Below, one piece after another: positions 8,075-17,715 of a DNA stretch of 64,000 nt; position 1 is the first letter of the stretch, and every line of letters begins with the position of its first letter. The DNA lies in the NCBI GenBank assembly GCA_017084465.1, contig CP070896.1, forward strand, positions 5,197,501 through 5,261,500. Reading direction: 5' to 3'. Under the pieces are notes generated by a model. The model was given only the letters and a program-made list of their open reading frames with translations. It did not search any database and was not told where the DNA came from. This DNA is from Lacrimispora xylanisolvens. Its GTDB lineage: Bacteria; Bacillota; Clostridia; Lachnospirales; Lachnospiraceae. Made by a program: the position numbers and the translations under genes.

Positions 8075-9091
8075 ATGCAGGTTGGAAAAGCAAGCATAAA
8101 ATTTGAAGAACCTCCGGTGATTGAGAGCATGGCTTCCATTGTCGGGAAAAAAGAGGGTGAAGGACCTCTTGGCAAGCTTTTTGATGTAGTGGAGCAGGAT
8201 GATATGTTTGGGGCAGATACATGGGAGAAGGCAGAAAGTGCACTGCAAAAGCAAACCGCAGACCTGGCAATCGAAAAAGGAGATATCCGAAAAAAAGACC
8301 TCCGTTATTTGTTTGCCGGGGATTTACTTGGGCAGCTGATAGCAACATCATTTGGTACGGTAGATTTGGAAATACCTTTATTTGGACTTTTTGGTGCCTG
8401 CTCTACCATGGGAGAGGCCTTAAATCTTGGCTCTATGACAGTGGCTGCAGGTTATGCAGACAAAGTGATGGCAATGGCATCCAGCCATTTTGCAACAGCT
8501 GAAAAACAGTTTCGGTTTCCTCTGGGTTATGGAAATCAACGCCCGTTTTCTTCTTCCTGGACAGTGACCGGCTGCGGAGCTGTTATTCTTACCAAACACA
8601 GAAAAGAAGGAATTGCGGCAATTACGGGTATAACTACCGGCCGTATGGTGGATATGGGGATCAAGGATTCCATGAATATGGGAGCGGCTATGGCACCTGC
8701 CGCATTTCATACCATACAGCAGAACTTTGACGATTTTAATGTAGATGAAAATTATTATGATAAAATCATAACTGGAGATCTTGGCCGGGTTGGCCGCACC
8801 ATTCTCCTGGACTTCATGAGAAACAAAGGGCATGATCTGGAGAACATCCATACAGACTGCGGGATAGAAATCTTCGATCCTGATTCCCAGGATACCCATG
8901 CGGGAGGAAGCGGCTGTGGCTGTGCTGCATCAACGCTCTGTTCTTATATATTACCAAAAATCAAGGATGGAACGTGGAAGAGAGTTCTTTTTGTACCAAC
9001 TGGTGCATTGCTGTCCACGGTAAGCTTTAACGAAGGAGAAACCATTCCTGCCATCGCCCATGGAGTTATGATCGAGCATATAGACAACTAA
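8075..9091 (+). CDS. spoVAD: Stage V sporulation protein AD
   Basis: SpoVAD (338 residues), a thiolase-fold protein that binds dipicolinic acid at the outer face of the spore inner membrane. The thiolase-like core is visible in FGLFGACSTMGEAL and the C-terminal HAGGSGCGCAASTLCSY, typical of SpoVAD. The ATG is preceded by TGGAGTGA eight bases upstream; an in-frame GTG three codons earlier lies inside that site and is rejected. Confidence 0.97.
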   Translation: MQVGKASIKFEEPPVIESMASIVGKKEGEGPLGKLFDVVEQDDMFGADTWEKAESALQKQTADLAIEKGDIRKKDLRYLFAGDLLGQLIATSFGTVDLEIPLFGLFGACSTMGEALNLGSMTVAAGYADKVMAMASSHFATAEKQFRFPLGYGNQRPFSSSWTVTGCGAVILTKHRKEGIAAITGITTGRMVDMGIKDSMNMGAAMAPAAFHTIQQNFDDFNVDENYYDKIITGDLGRVGRTILLDFMRNKGHDLENIHTDCGIEIFDPDSQDTHAGGSGCGCAASTLCSYILPKIKDGTWKRVLFVPTGALLSTVSFNEGETIPAIAHGVMIEHIDN

Positions 9092-9109
9092 TCTGGAAAG
9101 GAGAATTCT

Positions 9110-9466
9110 ATGGAATTTGTAAAAGCATTTTTGGTAGGCGGAGCAATCTGTGCAGTGGTTCAGGTTGTGATGGACAATACCAAGTTGATGCCCGGGCGGA
9201 TTATGGTACTTTTAGTAGTAATCGGAAGCATTCTTGGAGCCCTTGGAATCTATCAGCCCTTTAGTGACTGGGCAGGAGCTGGAGCAACGGTTCCTCTTCT
9301 GGGATTTGGAAATTCTCTGTGGAAAGGCGTCTTAAAGAGTATGGGAGAAGACGGTTTTCTGGGAGTATTTAAAGGTGGATTTACTGCAAGCGCAGTGGGG
9401 ATATCCGGTGCTTTGATTTTTGGATATCTGGGATCCATTATATTCAAGCCGAAAATGAAAAGCTGA
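9110..9466 (+). CDS. spoVAE: Stage V sporulation protein AE (SpoVAEb type)
   Basis: A 118-residue membrane protein, paralogous to SpoVAC, with the shared FSDWAGAGATVPLLGFGN motif and four hydrophobic segments. It is last in the operon (19 bases after spoVAD) with AAAGGAG before the ATG. Together with SpoVAC and SpoVAD it forms the conserved minimal dipicolinate channel. The separate SpoVAEa reading frame found in Bacillus is not present here. Confidence 0.95.
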   Translation: MEFVKAFLVGGAICAVVQVVMDNTKLMPGRIMVLLVVIGSILGALGIYQPFSDWAGAGATVPLLGFGNSLWKGVLKSMGEDGFLGVFKGGFTASAVGISGALIFGYLGSIIFKPKMKS

Positions 9467-9476
9467 TTTTATATAA

Positions 9477-9520
9477 GAAAAGGGCATCAGACCTGTTTTA
9501 AGGTTTGATGCCCTTCTTTT
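9477..9520. terminator. Bidirectional terminator between spoVAE and PBP gene
   Basis: Stem AAGGGCATCAGACCT / AGGTTTGATGCCCTT with runs of A before and T after, serving the convergent spoVA operon and the penicillin-binding protein gene. Confidence 0.85.
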
Positions 9521-9522
9521 GA

Positions 9523-12171
9523 TCAATAATCTTCCCAGGGATAAATGGGTTTGTTTGCGCCGGGATTTTGTGGAATGTAGCCCGGTGCGTATTGCTGGGG
9601 AGATGTTTCATCCTCGTAAGGATAACTGCCTGGAGGTATGGTAATGGAATTTGCTGAATGAATGGTGCAATATCCAGGCATTGCGTATTTGGAATCATCT
9701 GTCTGACCTGTCTCGCCGTTTGGAAGTACCATAAATACGGCAGTTGTCCGTTCCGGACAATAAGGAGTGGGCAGCTGATGGGATACGGAACATACGGTTG
9801 CTCTTACGTGATTGTTACATACGTCTGTAGGTACCGTTCCCTTTGCAAAGTATTCTGTATAAACAGCATTGCCTCTTGGATCTTCCGTACAGACACCGGT
9901 CACTGCCAGTTTGCCGGATTTTCGGCAGATCTGAGCCGTTTCTACACTGTCAGGCATAGGAAAACCGGGATCTGGCTTTCCTTCATGGATTCTGGTCATA
10001 ATCTTGCGCCAGATTGCCTTGTGGAAGGAGGCACCTCCGTTTTGCTTCGTCAGTTTCTGGTTATCGTCGCATCCAGCCCAGATACCGGCCGTATAGTAGG
10101 GGGTATAACCTACAAACCAGATATCGTTGTTGGCTGAGGTGGTACCGCTTTTTCCTGCAGCGGACATTCCTGGTATTTTAGCAGCAGGGCTGGTAGAACT
10201 GGGGCCTGAGCTGGAAAATTTCCTGCTGCTTTCCATGGACGCTGCCATTGCATCGGTTAAGAGAAAAGCAGTGGAGTCTTTTAAAACACGATGGGTTTCA
10301 GGTGTATTATCAATTAAAACCTTGCCGTCGTGATCCAGGATCTTGGTGAAAAAGACCGGTTTTGTATACACTCCGCCGTTGGCAATGGTGGCAAAAGCGC
10401 CGGTAAGCTCTAAGTTTGAAACTCCCTTGGTGATTCCTCCCAGTGCAAGAGCCGGATTGTAATCGGTGTCAGTCAGGGAAGTAATTCCAAAGTTTCTTGC
10501 ATACTCCACTCCCAGCTGGGGTTTCACTGTTTCAACCAGGCATCGCACAGCAACGATATTCATGGAATAAACGATACCTTCACGGATGCTTGAGTATCCC
10601 TGATATCCGGAACTGTACCAGTTGGAAAATGTTTTATTGCCAATCGTGTAAACAGAATCATAATAAACCGAACCCAGGGTAGCACCGCAGGTATCCAGAG
10701 CCGGAGAGAATGCGGTGAGGATTTTAAAGGTAGAACCTGGCTGACGATAGGTATTGCTGGCACGGTTTAATGTGAGGCTGGCCAGTTTTGTCCCCGTCCT
10801 CCGTTAATTGCTTTTACTTCTCCTGTTTTCTGATCCATAATTACAAAGGATGCCTGAGGCTGCAGGGTTTTATGAAGGCTTTCTCCAATTATGGTATCTC
10901 CTTCTTTCAGCTGATAGCTTTTATAGCCCTGTATATCTGCCTCCGCCGCTTCTTCGTTATTGTATAGCCCATCATAGCCGTTGTCCCCCATCTCCTTGTG
11001 ATAGCGCTTGACATTTTCTTCGGAGTAGTGGGTGGTTGTTCCATCCTTGTGAGTGACAGACAGCCTGTATTCAATGGAATAGCGTGCTGCAGTATAATTT
11101 TCCGGATTATTGATTTCTTCATCTACAATGGTCTGGATTCCAGGATCCTGGGTTGTGTAGATGGAGAGACCTCCGCTGTATAGCATATTATGAGCCTGAG
11201 TATCGGTATAGCCTAATCGTTCTTTCATGGAAGTGATAACTTCTTCCACCAGTTTGTCTGTAAAATAACTGTATGGAGATGCAGTTTCCTTGGTTACAGT
11301 GTCAACATTCTGGATTCGGGAATAGACGTCATCTGCAAGAGCCTGGTCTTCCTCTTCCTTTGTAATGTATCCCTGATCATGCATGTATTGAAGAATGACC
11401 TTCTGCTTTTCTGCGTTATTCTTCTGACCGGATATTGGGTTAAATTTAGAAGGGTTTTGGGTGATTCCTGCTAAAACAGCACATTCAGATAAGGTCAGTT
11501 CCGATACATTTGTTGAAATATCTCTTGGCAGCCACTTTGACGCCCAGAGTATTGTTGCCTAAGTTAATGGTGTTTAAGTAGTTGGTAATGATCTGCTCCT
11601 TTGACATAACACCGTCAAGTTTAATGGCCAGAAACCATTCCTGAAATTTTCGTTCCAGACGTTCTCCAAAACTTTTTTCCATACCTCCGCCAAACACACT
11701 GTTTTTAATCAGCTGCTGTGTAATGGTGCTTCCGCCTCCGGCTGTGGAATCGCCGGTCAGTACCCCTCTTACCGCTCTCATAATGGAGCGCAGGTCGATT
11801 CCGTTATGTTCCCAGAATCTGGAATCCTCATAAGAAACAAAAGCATTGACCAGATTTTTAGGAAGTTCCTCGTAAGTGGCTTCCTCTCTGTTTGAACCTG
11901 CAGTTACCAGGGTCTCGGTGACATTGCCCGCACTGTCGTAAACGGTAGTGGCATATTCGTTGGGGACAATGGTTGAGATGTCCACATCAGGAGCATTGTC
12001 TATGATTCCTTTTACCATGCCAAATAAGACGCTTGCAGCCACAATGCTTCCAAACAGGCATAGGATAAACAGACTTTTTAAAAAGGCAAGAAAAACCTTT
12101 GTGGTGTATTTCCTCGCTTTTGAATTGGCAGATTTGATCTTTCTCTCTGTCGCTTGCTTGCCGTAATTCAT
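9523..12171 (-). CDS. Class A penicillin-binding protein (glycosyltransferase/transpeptidase), two frameshifts
   Basis: Bifunctional peptidoglycan synthase of about 880 residues. From the N-terminus: cytosolic basic segment, one membrane anchor (about residues 28-52), a GT51 domain with EDSRFWEHNGID and GGSTITQQLIKN, then a transpeptidase with the catalytic serine in RQPGSTFKI, the SMN motif and KSGTTSANN, and a Pro-rich C-terminal tail. Two frameshifts split it: near 11506-11512 (NK to VSELTLSECAVLAG) and at the TTTT run 10786-10789, where one missing base restores GGRGQKLASLTLNRA. All catalytic motifs are present, so indel errors are more likely than decay. It diverges from the IMPACT-family gene. 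Confidence 0.9.
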
Positions 12172-12193
12172 GGGAAACCTCCTTTACCGGTTC

Positions 12194-12222
12194 ATTATAC
12201 CAAAAATTGTCGTGCAATTCAA
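12194..12222 (-). promoter_or_regulatory. Sigma-A promoter of the PBP gene
   Basis: On the minus strand: TTGAAT, 17-base spacer, TATAAT, ending 23 bases before the start codon, which is itself preceded by AAAGGAGG. Close to consensus. Confidence 0.8.
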
Positions 12223-12334
12223 CACTTACCATTTTTGGAAGAAATTTATCCATTTATACATGGAACCTTGATCCTGCACCTTATTTTGGATATAATGGGA
12301 GAGGATTGTTTATATAGAAGAAATGAGGATGCGT

Positions 12335-12997
12335 ATGAGAAAAGCCTATAAAATATTATACAAAGAAGGTACGGGAGAAATTATTGAAAAGAAATCCCGT
12401 TTTATAGCCAGCTTTCGACCTGTTAAAACAGAAGAAGAGGCTCAGGCGTTTATAGAAGAAATAAGAAAAAAACACTGGGATGCCAGTCATAACTGTTATG
12501 CCTGGATTCTGGGAGAGAATGGGGAAGGGAAGCGATGCAGTGACGACGGAGAACCCAGTCAGACAGCCGGAAAGCCCATGCTTGATGTTCTGGAAGGGGA
12601 GGAAATTGTGAATCTCTGTGTGGTAGTTACCCGTTATTTCGGCGGAACCCTTCTTGGTACGGGAGGTCTTGTAAGAGCTTATTCCGGGGCAGTAAAGGAA
12701 GGCCTTAAGTCCTGTACGGTTCTGACTCTGCTACCGGCAAAAAAACTTATCATTGATACAGATTATAATGGAGTGGGAAAAATACAGTATCTTTTGGGTC
12801 AGTCAGATATTACAACGTTAAACAGTGAATACACGGATCATGTGGTGCTCACGGTGCTGGTACCTGATGAGGAAGTTTTAACGCTTCAGGCAGACATTAC
12901 GGAAGCCACAGGAGGAAAAGCAAATCTTGAGACAGGGGATTCTGTATTTTTTGGCATACACGAAAAAGAAGTCTTATTGTTTCCAGAAGGGGAATAG
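12335..12997 (+). CDS. YigZ/IMPACT family protein
   Basis: A 220-residue YigZ/YvyE (IMPACT, UPF0029) protein of unknown biochemical role, linked to translation stress by its eukaryotic relative. The N-terminal domain carries EKKSRFIASF, the CYAWILG strand, DDGEPSQTAGKPML and VTRYFGGTLLGTGGLVRAY, the classic family signature; the C-terminal DUF1949 ferredoxin-like domain covers residues about 140-205. Three in-frame ATGs are close together; the third is best spaced from the GAGG purine patch. It is transcribed away from the PBP gene. Confidence 0.92.
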   Translation: MRKAYKILYKEGTGEIIEKKSRFIASFRPVKTEEEAQAFIEEIRKKHWDASHNCYAWILGENGEGKRCSDDGEPSQTAGKPMLDVLEGEEIVNLCVVVTRYFGGTLLGTGGLVRAYSGAVKEGLKSCTVLTLLPAKKLIIDTDYNGVGKIQYLLGQSDITTLNSEYTDHVVLTVLVPDEEVLTLQADITEATGGKANLETGDSVFFGIHEKEVLLFPEGE

Positions 12998-13018
12998 TTT
13001 CAGAAAATAAAAAAAATC

Positions 13019-13047
13019 TTGCAATATTATATTTCAGGTGTTATACT
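13019..13047 (+). promoter_or_regulatory. Sigma-A promoter of typA
   Basis: TTGCAA, 17-base spacer, TATACT, about 110 bases upstream of the typA start. The long leader contains a terminator-like hairpin (next entry). Confidence 0.75.
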
Positions 13048-13070
13048 AATAAATCGTGATAATGTAGATG

Positions 13071-13102
13071 AAACTAAGGGCATAGCAGGTCCTTAGTTTT
13101 TT
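13071..13102 (+). terminator. Terminator-like hairpin in the typA leader
   Basis: AAACTAAGG / CCTTAGTTT stem followed by TTTTTT. It lies downstream of the -10 (TATACT) and upstream of typA, so it is either a leader attenuator for typA or the terminator of readthrough from the upstream gene. A dedicated regulator cannot be named. Confidence 0.65.
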
Positions 13103-13160
13103 ATGATATGGGAATGAATTACCTGTATTATGCTTGAATAACAGAAAGAAGAGTACATTT

Positions 13161-15002
13161 ATGAAGATGAAAAGAGAAGACGTCAGGAATGTGGCAATCA
13201 TTGCCCACGTCGATCATGGTAAAACTACGCTTGTGGATGCCCTGTTAAAGCAGAGCGGTGTGTTCCGTGAGAATCAGGAAGTGGTAGAACGCGTTATGGA
13301 TTCCAACGATATTGAAAGAGAGCGCGGTATCACCATCTTATCCAAGAATACGGCAGTTCATTTCAAAGATACAAAGATTAACATTATTGATACGCCTGGA
13401 CATGCAGATTTCGGCGGAGAAGTAGAGCGTGTATTAAAGATGGTTAACGGAGTTATTCTGGTAGTAGACGCTTATGAAGGTGTTATGCCCCAGACCAAGT
13501 TCGTTTTAAGAAAAGCACTGGAATTAGGCCTTTCTGTCGTAGCCTGTATCAATAAGATTGACAGACCGGAAGCAAGACCGGAAGAAGTAGAAGAAGAAGT
13601 GTTAGAGCTTCTTATGGATCTTGATGCAAGTGAAGAGCAGCTGGATTGTCCATTCCTTTATGCTTCTGCAAAAGCTGGATTTGCAAAAAAAGAGCTGGGA
13701 GATGAAGGCGTTGATATGGCTCCTTTATTCCAGACAGTCATTGACCACATTCCTGCACCGGAAGGTGATCCGGAAGCTTCTACCCAGCTTTTAATCAGTA
13801 CCATCGATTATAATGAGTATGTGGGAAGAATCGGAGTTGGTAAAGTAGATAACGGCAAAATCAAAGTTAACCAGGAATGCGTCATTGTCAATCATCATGA
13901 TCCTGACAAATTCCGCAAGGTTAAGGTTGGTAAGCTGTATGAGTACGAGGGCCTTAATAAGGTAGAAGTACAGGAAGCAGGAATTGGCGCCATTGTAGCC
14001 ATCTCAGGTATTGCAGATATCCATATTGGTGATACTCTCTGTTCTGTGGAAAATCCGGAAGCCATTCCGTTCCAGAAGATTTCTGAACCAACAATCGCCA
14101 TGAATTTCATGGTAAATGACAGCCCTCTTGCAGGTCAGGAAGGTAAATTTATCACTTCCCGTCATTTAAGAGAACGTTTATTCCGCGAATTAAACACAGA
14201 TGTCAGCCTTCGTGTGGAGGAGACAGAATCTCCGGACTGCTTTAAGGTTTCCGGTAGAGGAGAGCTTCATTTATCTGTTCTGATTGAGAATATGAGACGT
14301 GAAGGCTTTGAATTTGCAGTAAGTAAAGCAGAAGTTTTGTATCATTATGACGAAAGAAACAGAAAACTGGAACCAATGGAAATCGCTTATATCGATGTAC
14401 CGGAAGAGTTTACCGGAGCTGTTATTCAGAAGCTGACAGGCCGTAAGGGTGAACTTCAGGGTATGAGTCCGGCTAACGGCGGATATACAAGACTGGAATT
14501 TTCCATTCCTTCCAGAGGATTAATCGGCTACCGCGGTGAATTTATGACAGACACCAAGGGTAACGGAATCATGAATACTACATTTGATGATTATGCACCG
14601 TTTAAGGGTGAACTGTCTTATAGAAAGTCCGGATCCTTAATTGCTTATGAATCAGGAGAATCCATAACCTATGGTCTTTACAATGCCCAGGAGAGAGGAA
14701 TTCTGTTTATTGGAGCCGGAGTTAAGGTATATTCCGGTATGGTAATCGGACAGAACCCCAAGGCAGAAGATATTGAAATTAATATCTGTAAAGCAAAGAA
14801 ACTGACCAATACCCGTTCTTCCGGTGCTGATGACGCTTTAAAACTCAGCCCTCCAAAGGAGATGAGCTTAGAGCAGTCTCTTGACTTTATTGATGTTGAT
14901 GAGCTGTTGGAGATTACCCCTGTCAGCCTTCGAATCAGAAAGAAAATTCTGGATCCAACAATCAGAAAACGTACTTCTCAGAATAAAAAATCTTTAGTAT
15001 AA
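13161..15002 (+). CDS. typA: Translational GTPase TypA/BipA
   Basis: Ribosome-associated GTPase of the EF-G family, 613 residues, involved in 50S assembly and stress or cold adaptation. G1 is AHVDHGKTT, G2 lies in RERGITI, G3 is DTPGHADF and G4 is NKIDRPEA. The C-terminus ends with KLSPPKEMSLEQSLDFI and the TypA-specific RKRTSQNKK. The ATG giving MKMKREDVRNVAII is chosen; an in-frame TTG nine codons upstream is not supported. Length equals the family norm. Confidence 0.97.
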   Translation: MKMKREDVRNVAIIAHVDHGKTTLVDALLKQSGVFRENQEVVERVMDSNDIERERGITILSKNTAVHFKDTKINIIDTPGHADFGGEVERVLKMVNGVILVVDAYEGVMPQTKFVLRKALELGLSVVACINKIDRPEARPEEVEEEVLELLMDLDASEEQLDCPFLYASAKAGFAKKELGDEGVDMAPLFQTVIDHIPAPEGDPEASTQLLISTIDYNEYVGRIGVGKVDNGKIKVNQECVIVNHHDPDKFRKVKVGKLYEYEGLNKVEVQEAGIGAIVAISGIADIHIGDTLCSVENPEAIPFQKISEPTIAMNFMVNDSPLAGQEGKFITSRHLRERLFRELNTDVSLRVEETESPDCFKVSGRGELHLSVLIENMRREGFEFAVSKAEVLYHYDERNRKLEPMEIAYIDVPEEFTGAVIQKLTGRKGELQGMSPANGGYTRLEFSIPSRGLIGYRGEFMTDTKGNGIMNTTFDDYAPFKGELSYRKSGSLIAYESGESITYGLYNAQERGILFIGAGVKVYSGMVIGQNPKAEDIEINICKAKKLTNTRSSGADDALKLSPPKEMSLEQSLDFIDVDELLEITPVSLRIRKKILDPTIRKRTSQNKKSLV

Positions 15003-15014
15003 ATTGTTATAAAC

Positions 15015-15076
15015 AGGAGAATGCTGACGCAGATCGCCGAAATATCGCCGATCAGTCAGCATTCTCCTTTATTTTT
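15015..15076 (+). terminator. Intrinsic terminator of typA
   Basis: Long stem AGGAGAATGCTGAC / GTCAGCATTCTCCT with an internal GATCGCCG-containing loop, followed by TTTATTTTTT. Confidence 0.9.
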
Positions 15077-15204
15077 TGTGCATTCTGCCTCCTTCTGTCG
15101 ATATTTTTGGTATGCTTTTTATCATTTTCATGTATTCTGCCACATAAATTTAATATTAGCTGTGAAGCATATTAGCAAATTAGTGAAAGAAGAGGAGAAA
15201 TACT

Positions 15205-15830
15205 ATGTCAGAAAAAATGATTGAAAACAACAAAGTAAGCGTTATCGGAGAGATTGTCTCCGGCTTCACCTTCAGCCATGAGGTTTTTGGAGAAGGATTC
15301 TATATGGTGGACATTGCGGTAAACCGTCTCAGTGATCAGGCAGACGTGATTCCGTTGATGATCTCCGAACGTCTCATCGACGTGGAAGGAAATTACGAAA
15401 GTTGTACCATAGAAGCGGTTGGTCAGTTCCGTTCCTATAATCGTCATGAAGGAACAAAGAACCGCCTTGTACTTTCCGTATTTGTCCGCGAGATCCACTT
15501 TATGGAAGAGTTTACAGATTACACAAAAACCAATCAAATTTTCTGGATGGATATATCTGCAAAGCACCCATTTACAGAAAAACCCCGTTAGGCAGGGAGA
15601 TTGCAGATTTACTACTTGCAGTTAACCGCCCTTATGGAAAGTCCGATTACATACCCTGTATCGCATGGGGAAGAAATGCAAGATATGCTTCTGGTTTTAC
15701 AGTAGGCACCAGAGTTAAAGTCTGGGGAAGAGTTCAGAGCAGAGAGTATACCAAAAAGCTCACGGATACGGAATGTGAGAAGAGAGTGGCTTACGAGGTA
15801 TCGGTCAGCAAACTGGAATGCTCTGAATAA
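15205..15830 (+). CDS. Single-stranded DNA-binding (OB-fold) protein, frameshifted
   Basis: A two-OB-domain SSB-like protein of about 208 residues found in Lachnospiraceae, distinct from the main replicative SSB. The first frame runs from MSEKMIENNKVSVIGEIVSG to TKTNQIF, then one missing T in the TTTT run at 15539-15542 shifts the frame. Restored, it continues LDGYICKAPIYRKTPLGREI, AVNRPYGKSDYIPCIAWGRN and ends KRVAYEVSVSKLECSE; the second half is the conserved SSB strand set. The cellular role (recombination or competence) is not established. Confidence 0.8.
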
Positions 15831-15866
15831 AATATTATTAATATGTTAAGGAAATAATAAGAAAAC

Positions 15867-15895
15867 TTGAAAAAATATTAATTATATGATACGAT
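15867..15895 (+). promoter_or_regulatory. Probable sigma-A promoter of cobO
   Basis: TTGAAA, 17-base spacer, TACGAT in an AT-rich gap, about 60 bases before the cobO start. Confidence 0.5.
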
Positions 15896-15955
15896 AAGCA
15901 GGTTCTAACATAATAAGTAAATAATTGCTTTTTAGCTGTTATGAGGTGCTGAAAG

Positions 15956-16460
15956 ATGAATCGAGGTACGATACAGGTTATATGCGGGGAAGGGAAAGGC
16001 AAGACGTCTTCTGCACTCGGCATGGGAATCGAGGCTCTGACGAAGAACAGAACTGTCATCATGATCCAGTTTTTGAAAGGCTGTCAGGGACGTGGATCTC
16101 TGGAGATTATGAAAAAGACTGGAACCGGAGATGAAGATCTTCCGGTTTGAGAAGTGCGATGGATTATTTGAGAATCTGTCCATGGAACGGCAGGAAGAGG
16201 AACGCATGAATATCCGTAATGGTCTTAATTTTGCCAGAAAAGTAGTGTCTACAGGAGAATGCGATATGCTGATCCTGGATGAAATTCTTGGACTTTTGGA
16301 CCAGGGCATTGTAGAAGCGGGAGAACTCATAAAACTTCTTCAGTCTAAAGTGGATGAGATGGAGGTCGTATTAACCGGTAAGGTATTCTCAAAAGAGATA
16401 GAACCTTATGTAGACAGTATTCTGGAAATCAATCATGTTAAAGTTGACAATACAAAATAA
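15956..16460 (+). CDS. cobO: Corrinoid adenosyltransferase (CobO/BtuR type), frameshifted
   Basis: ATP:corrinoid adenosyltransferase of about 167 residues, forming adenosylcobalamin precursors. The P-loop GEGKGKTSSALG sits at about residues 10-21; the Walker B-like LDEILGLLDQG and VVLTGKVFSKEI follow. One extra A in the run AAAAA at 16112-16116 breaks the frame; removal gives SLEIMKRLEPEMKIFRFEK, matching the family. No cobalamin gene cluster surrounds it. The promoter of the dapA riboswitch overlaps its 3' end. Confidence 0.85.
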
Positions 16461-16472
16461 TAATGTTAGTAT
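16444..16472 (+). promoter_or_regulatory. Sigma-A promoter of the dapAB lysine leader
   Basis: TTGACA, 17-base spacer, TAGTAT. It begins inside the last codons of cobO and precedes the lysine riboswitch. Confidence 0.75.
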
Positions 16473-16477
16473 GGTAA

Positions 16478-16645
16478 CATACATAATAGAGTAGAGGTTG
16501 CGTTGCTTATCAGTATATTGTCCGATGTATCAGGTACAGGGGAGGACAGTGGAAAGGAAGAGACGCCGAAGAACGGTATGGCCTGAACATATCTGTTCTG
16601 GGCATATGGTTAAGAGCCATATGACTGTCATCCGTATGGATGGGG
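16478..16645 (+). ncRNA. Lysine riboswitch (L box)
   Basis: Leader RNA of dapA with L-box landmarks: AGAGGTTGCG at 16493-16502, GACGCCGAAG at 16562-16571, a GAAC/GTTC hairpin, and a long CATATGG / CCATATG arm. The order and spacing match the lysine aptamer. It is followed by a strong intrinsic terminator before dapA, so lysine binding should cause premature termination of the dapAB transcript. The outer P1 boundaries are approximate (a CATAC/GTATG pairing closes it). Confidence 0.88.
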
Positions 16646-16687
16646 AGCTACTTAAAGAAAGATGAGATTACCAGATTCTGGACTTTA

Positions 16688-16719
16688 AGAGCTGACCCTG
16701 TTGTCAGCTCTGTTTTTTC
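16688..16719 (+). terminator. Regulated terminator of the lysine riboswitch
   Basis: AGAGCTGAC / GTCAGCTCT stem with a six-base loop followed by GTTTTTT, about 80 bases before the dapA start. It is the expression platform of the L box. Confidence 0.85.
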
Positions 16720-16800
16720 GTTTTGACAGGAAGAACAGAGTGCCAAAGGGCCCTTAGAAGTTTACTATGTATAACGATAAAGAATCAGGAGGATAAGACC

Positions 16801-17685
16801 ATGGCAATTTTTGAAGGCGCAGGAGTAGCGCTTGTAACACCATTTCAGGAAAACGGACTTGTTAATTATGAGGTACTTGAAAAATTGGTAGAGGAGCAGA
16901 TTGCGGAAGGAACCGATGCGATTGTTGCATGTGGAACCACTGGGGAAGCATCTACCATGACTCATGAGGAACATCTGGAGGTAATCAGATACGTATGTGA
17001 GGTAACAAAGAAGAGAATTCCAGTCATAGCCGGAACAGGTTCTAATTGTACGGATACAGCTGTTTATCTGTCTGTGGAAGCACAAAAACTGGGTGCGGAT
17101 GGTCTTCTTCTGGTATCTCCATATTACAATAAAGCCACACAGAACGGATTAAAGGCTCATTTTAAAGCTGTGGCAGACGCTGTGAATATTCCGATTCTTC
17201 TATATAATATCCCAGGCAGAACCGGTGTAACCATAAAAGCTGAGACCATTGCAGATCTCTGTCTTACTGTTCCTAATATTTTAGGCGTGAAAGAGGCCAG
17301 CGGTGACTTTTCTGCCATTGCTGATTTAATGAGTCTGACGGATGGGAAAGCCGATGTTTATTCCGGCAATGATAATCAGATTGTTCCCATGATGTCTTTA
17401 GGCGGAAAAGGTGTTATTTCTGTCTTATCCAATGTTGCTCCTGCAAAGACACATGAGATCTGTCAGGCGTATTTTGACGGTGATGTAAAGCGCAGCGCAA
17501 GACTTCAGCTGGAAGCAATCCCATTAATTAATGCATTATTCAGTGAAGTCAATCCCATCCCTGTAAAAGCAGCGTTAAATCTCATGGGAAGACAGGCAGG
17601 ACCAATGCGTCTTCCATTAACTGAAATGGAAGAGAAAAATCAGGAAAATTTAAAAATTGCCATGAAACAGTATGGAATTTTATAA
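16801..17685 (+). CDS. dapA: 4-hydroxy-tetrahydrodipicolinate synthase
   Basis: First committed enzyme of diaminopimelate/lysine synthesis, condensing pyruvate with aspartate semialdehyde; 294 residues, class I aldolase. CGTTGEAST binds the substrate carboxyl, LLYNIPGRTG carries the catalytic tyrosine, and GVKEASGDF contains the Schiff-base lysine. AGGAGGATAAGACC precedes the ATG; the longer upstream reading frame is not needed. dapB follows after 30 bases. The product also feeds dipicolinic acid made for spores. Confidence 0.97.
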   Translation: MAIFEGAGVALVTPFQENGLVNYEVLEKLVEEQIAEGTDAIVACGTTGEASTMTHEEHLEVIRYVCEVTKKRIPVIAGTGSNCTDTAVYLSVEAQKLGADGLLLVSPYYNKATQNGLKAHFKAVADAVNIPILLYNIPGRTGVTIKAETIADLCLTVPNILGVKEASGDFSAIADLMSLTDGKADVYSGNDNQIVPMMSLGGKGVISVLSNVAPAKTHEICQAYFDGDVKRSARLQLEAIPLINALFSEVNPIPVKAALNLMGRQAGPMRLPLTEMEEKNQENLKIAMKQYGIL

Positions 17686-17715
17686 GAAGTATATGCTATA
17701 CATATGGAGGAAATC

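Noticed and set aside
10560..10763. Separate 67-residue minus-strand ORF within the PBP region
   Set aside because: Out-of-frame reading between two PBP motifs; the true frame carries RQPGSTFK.
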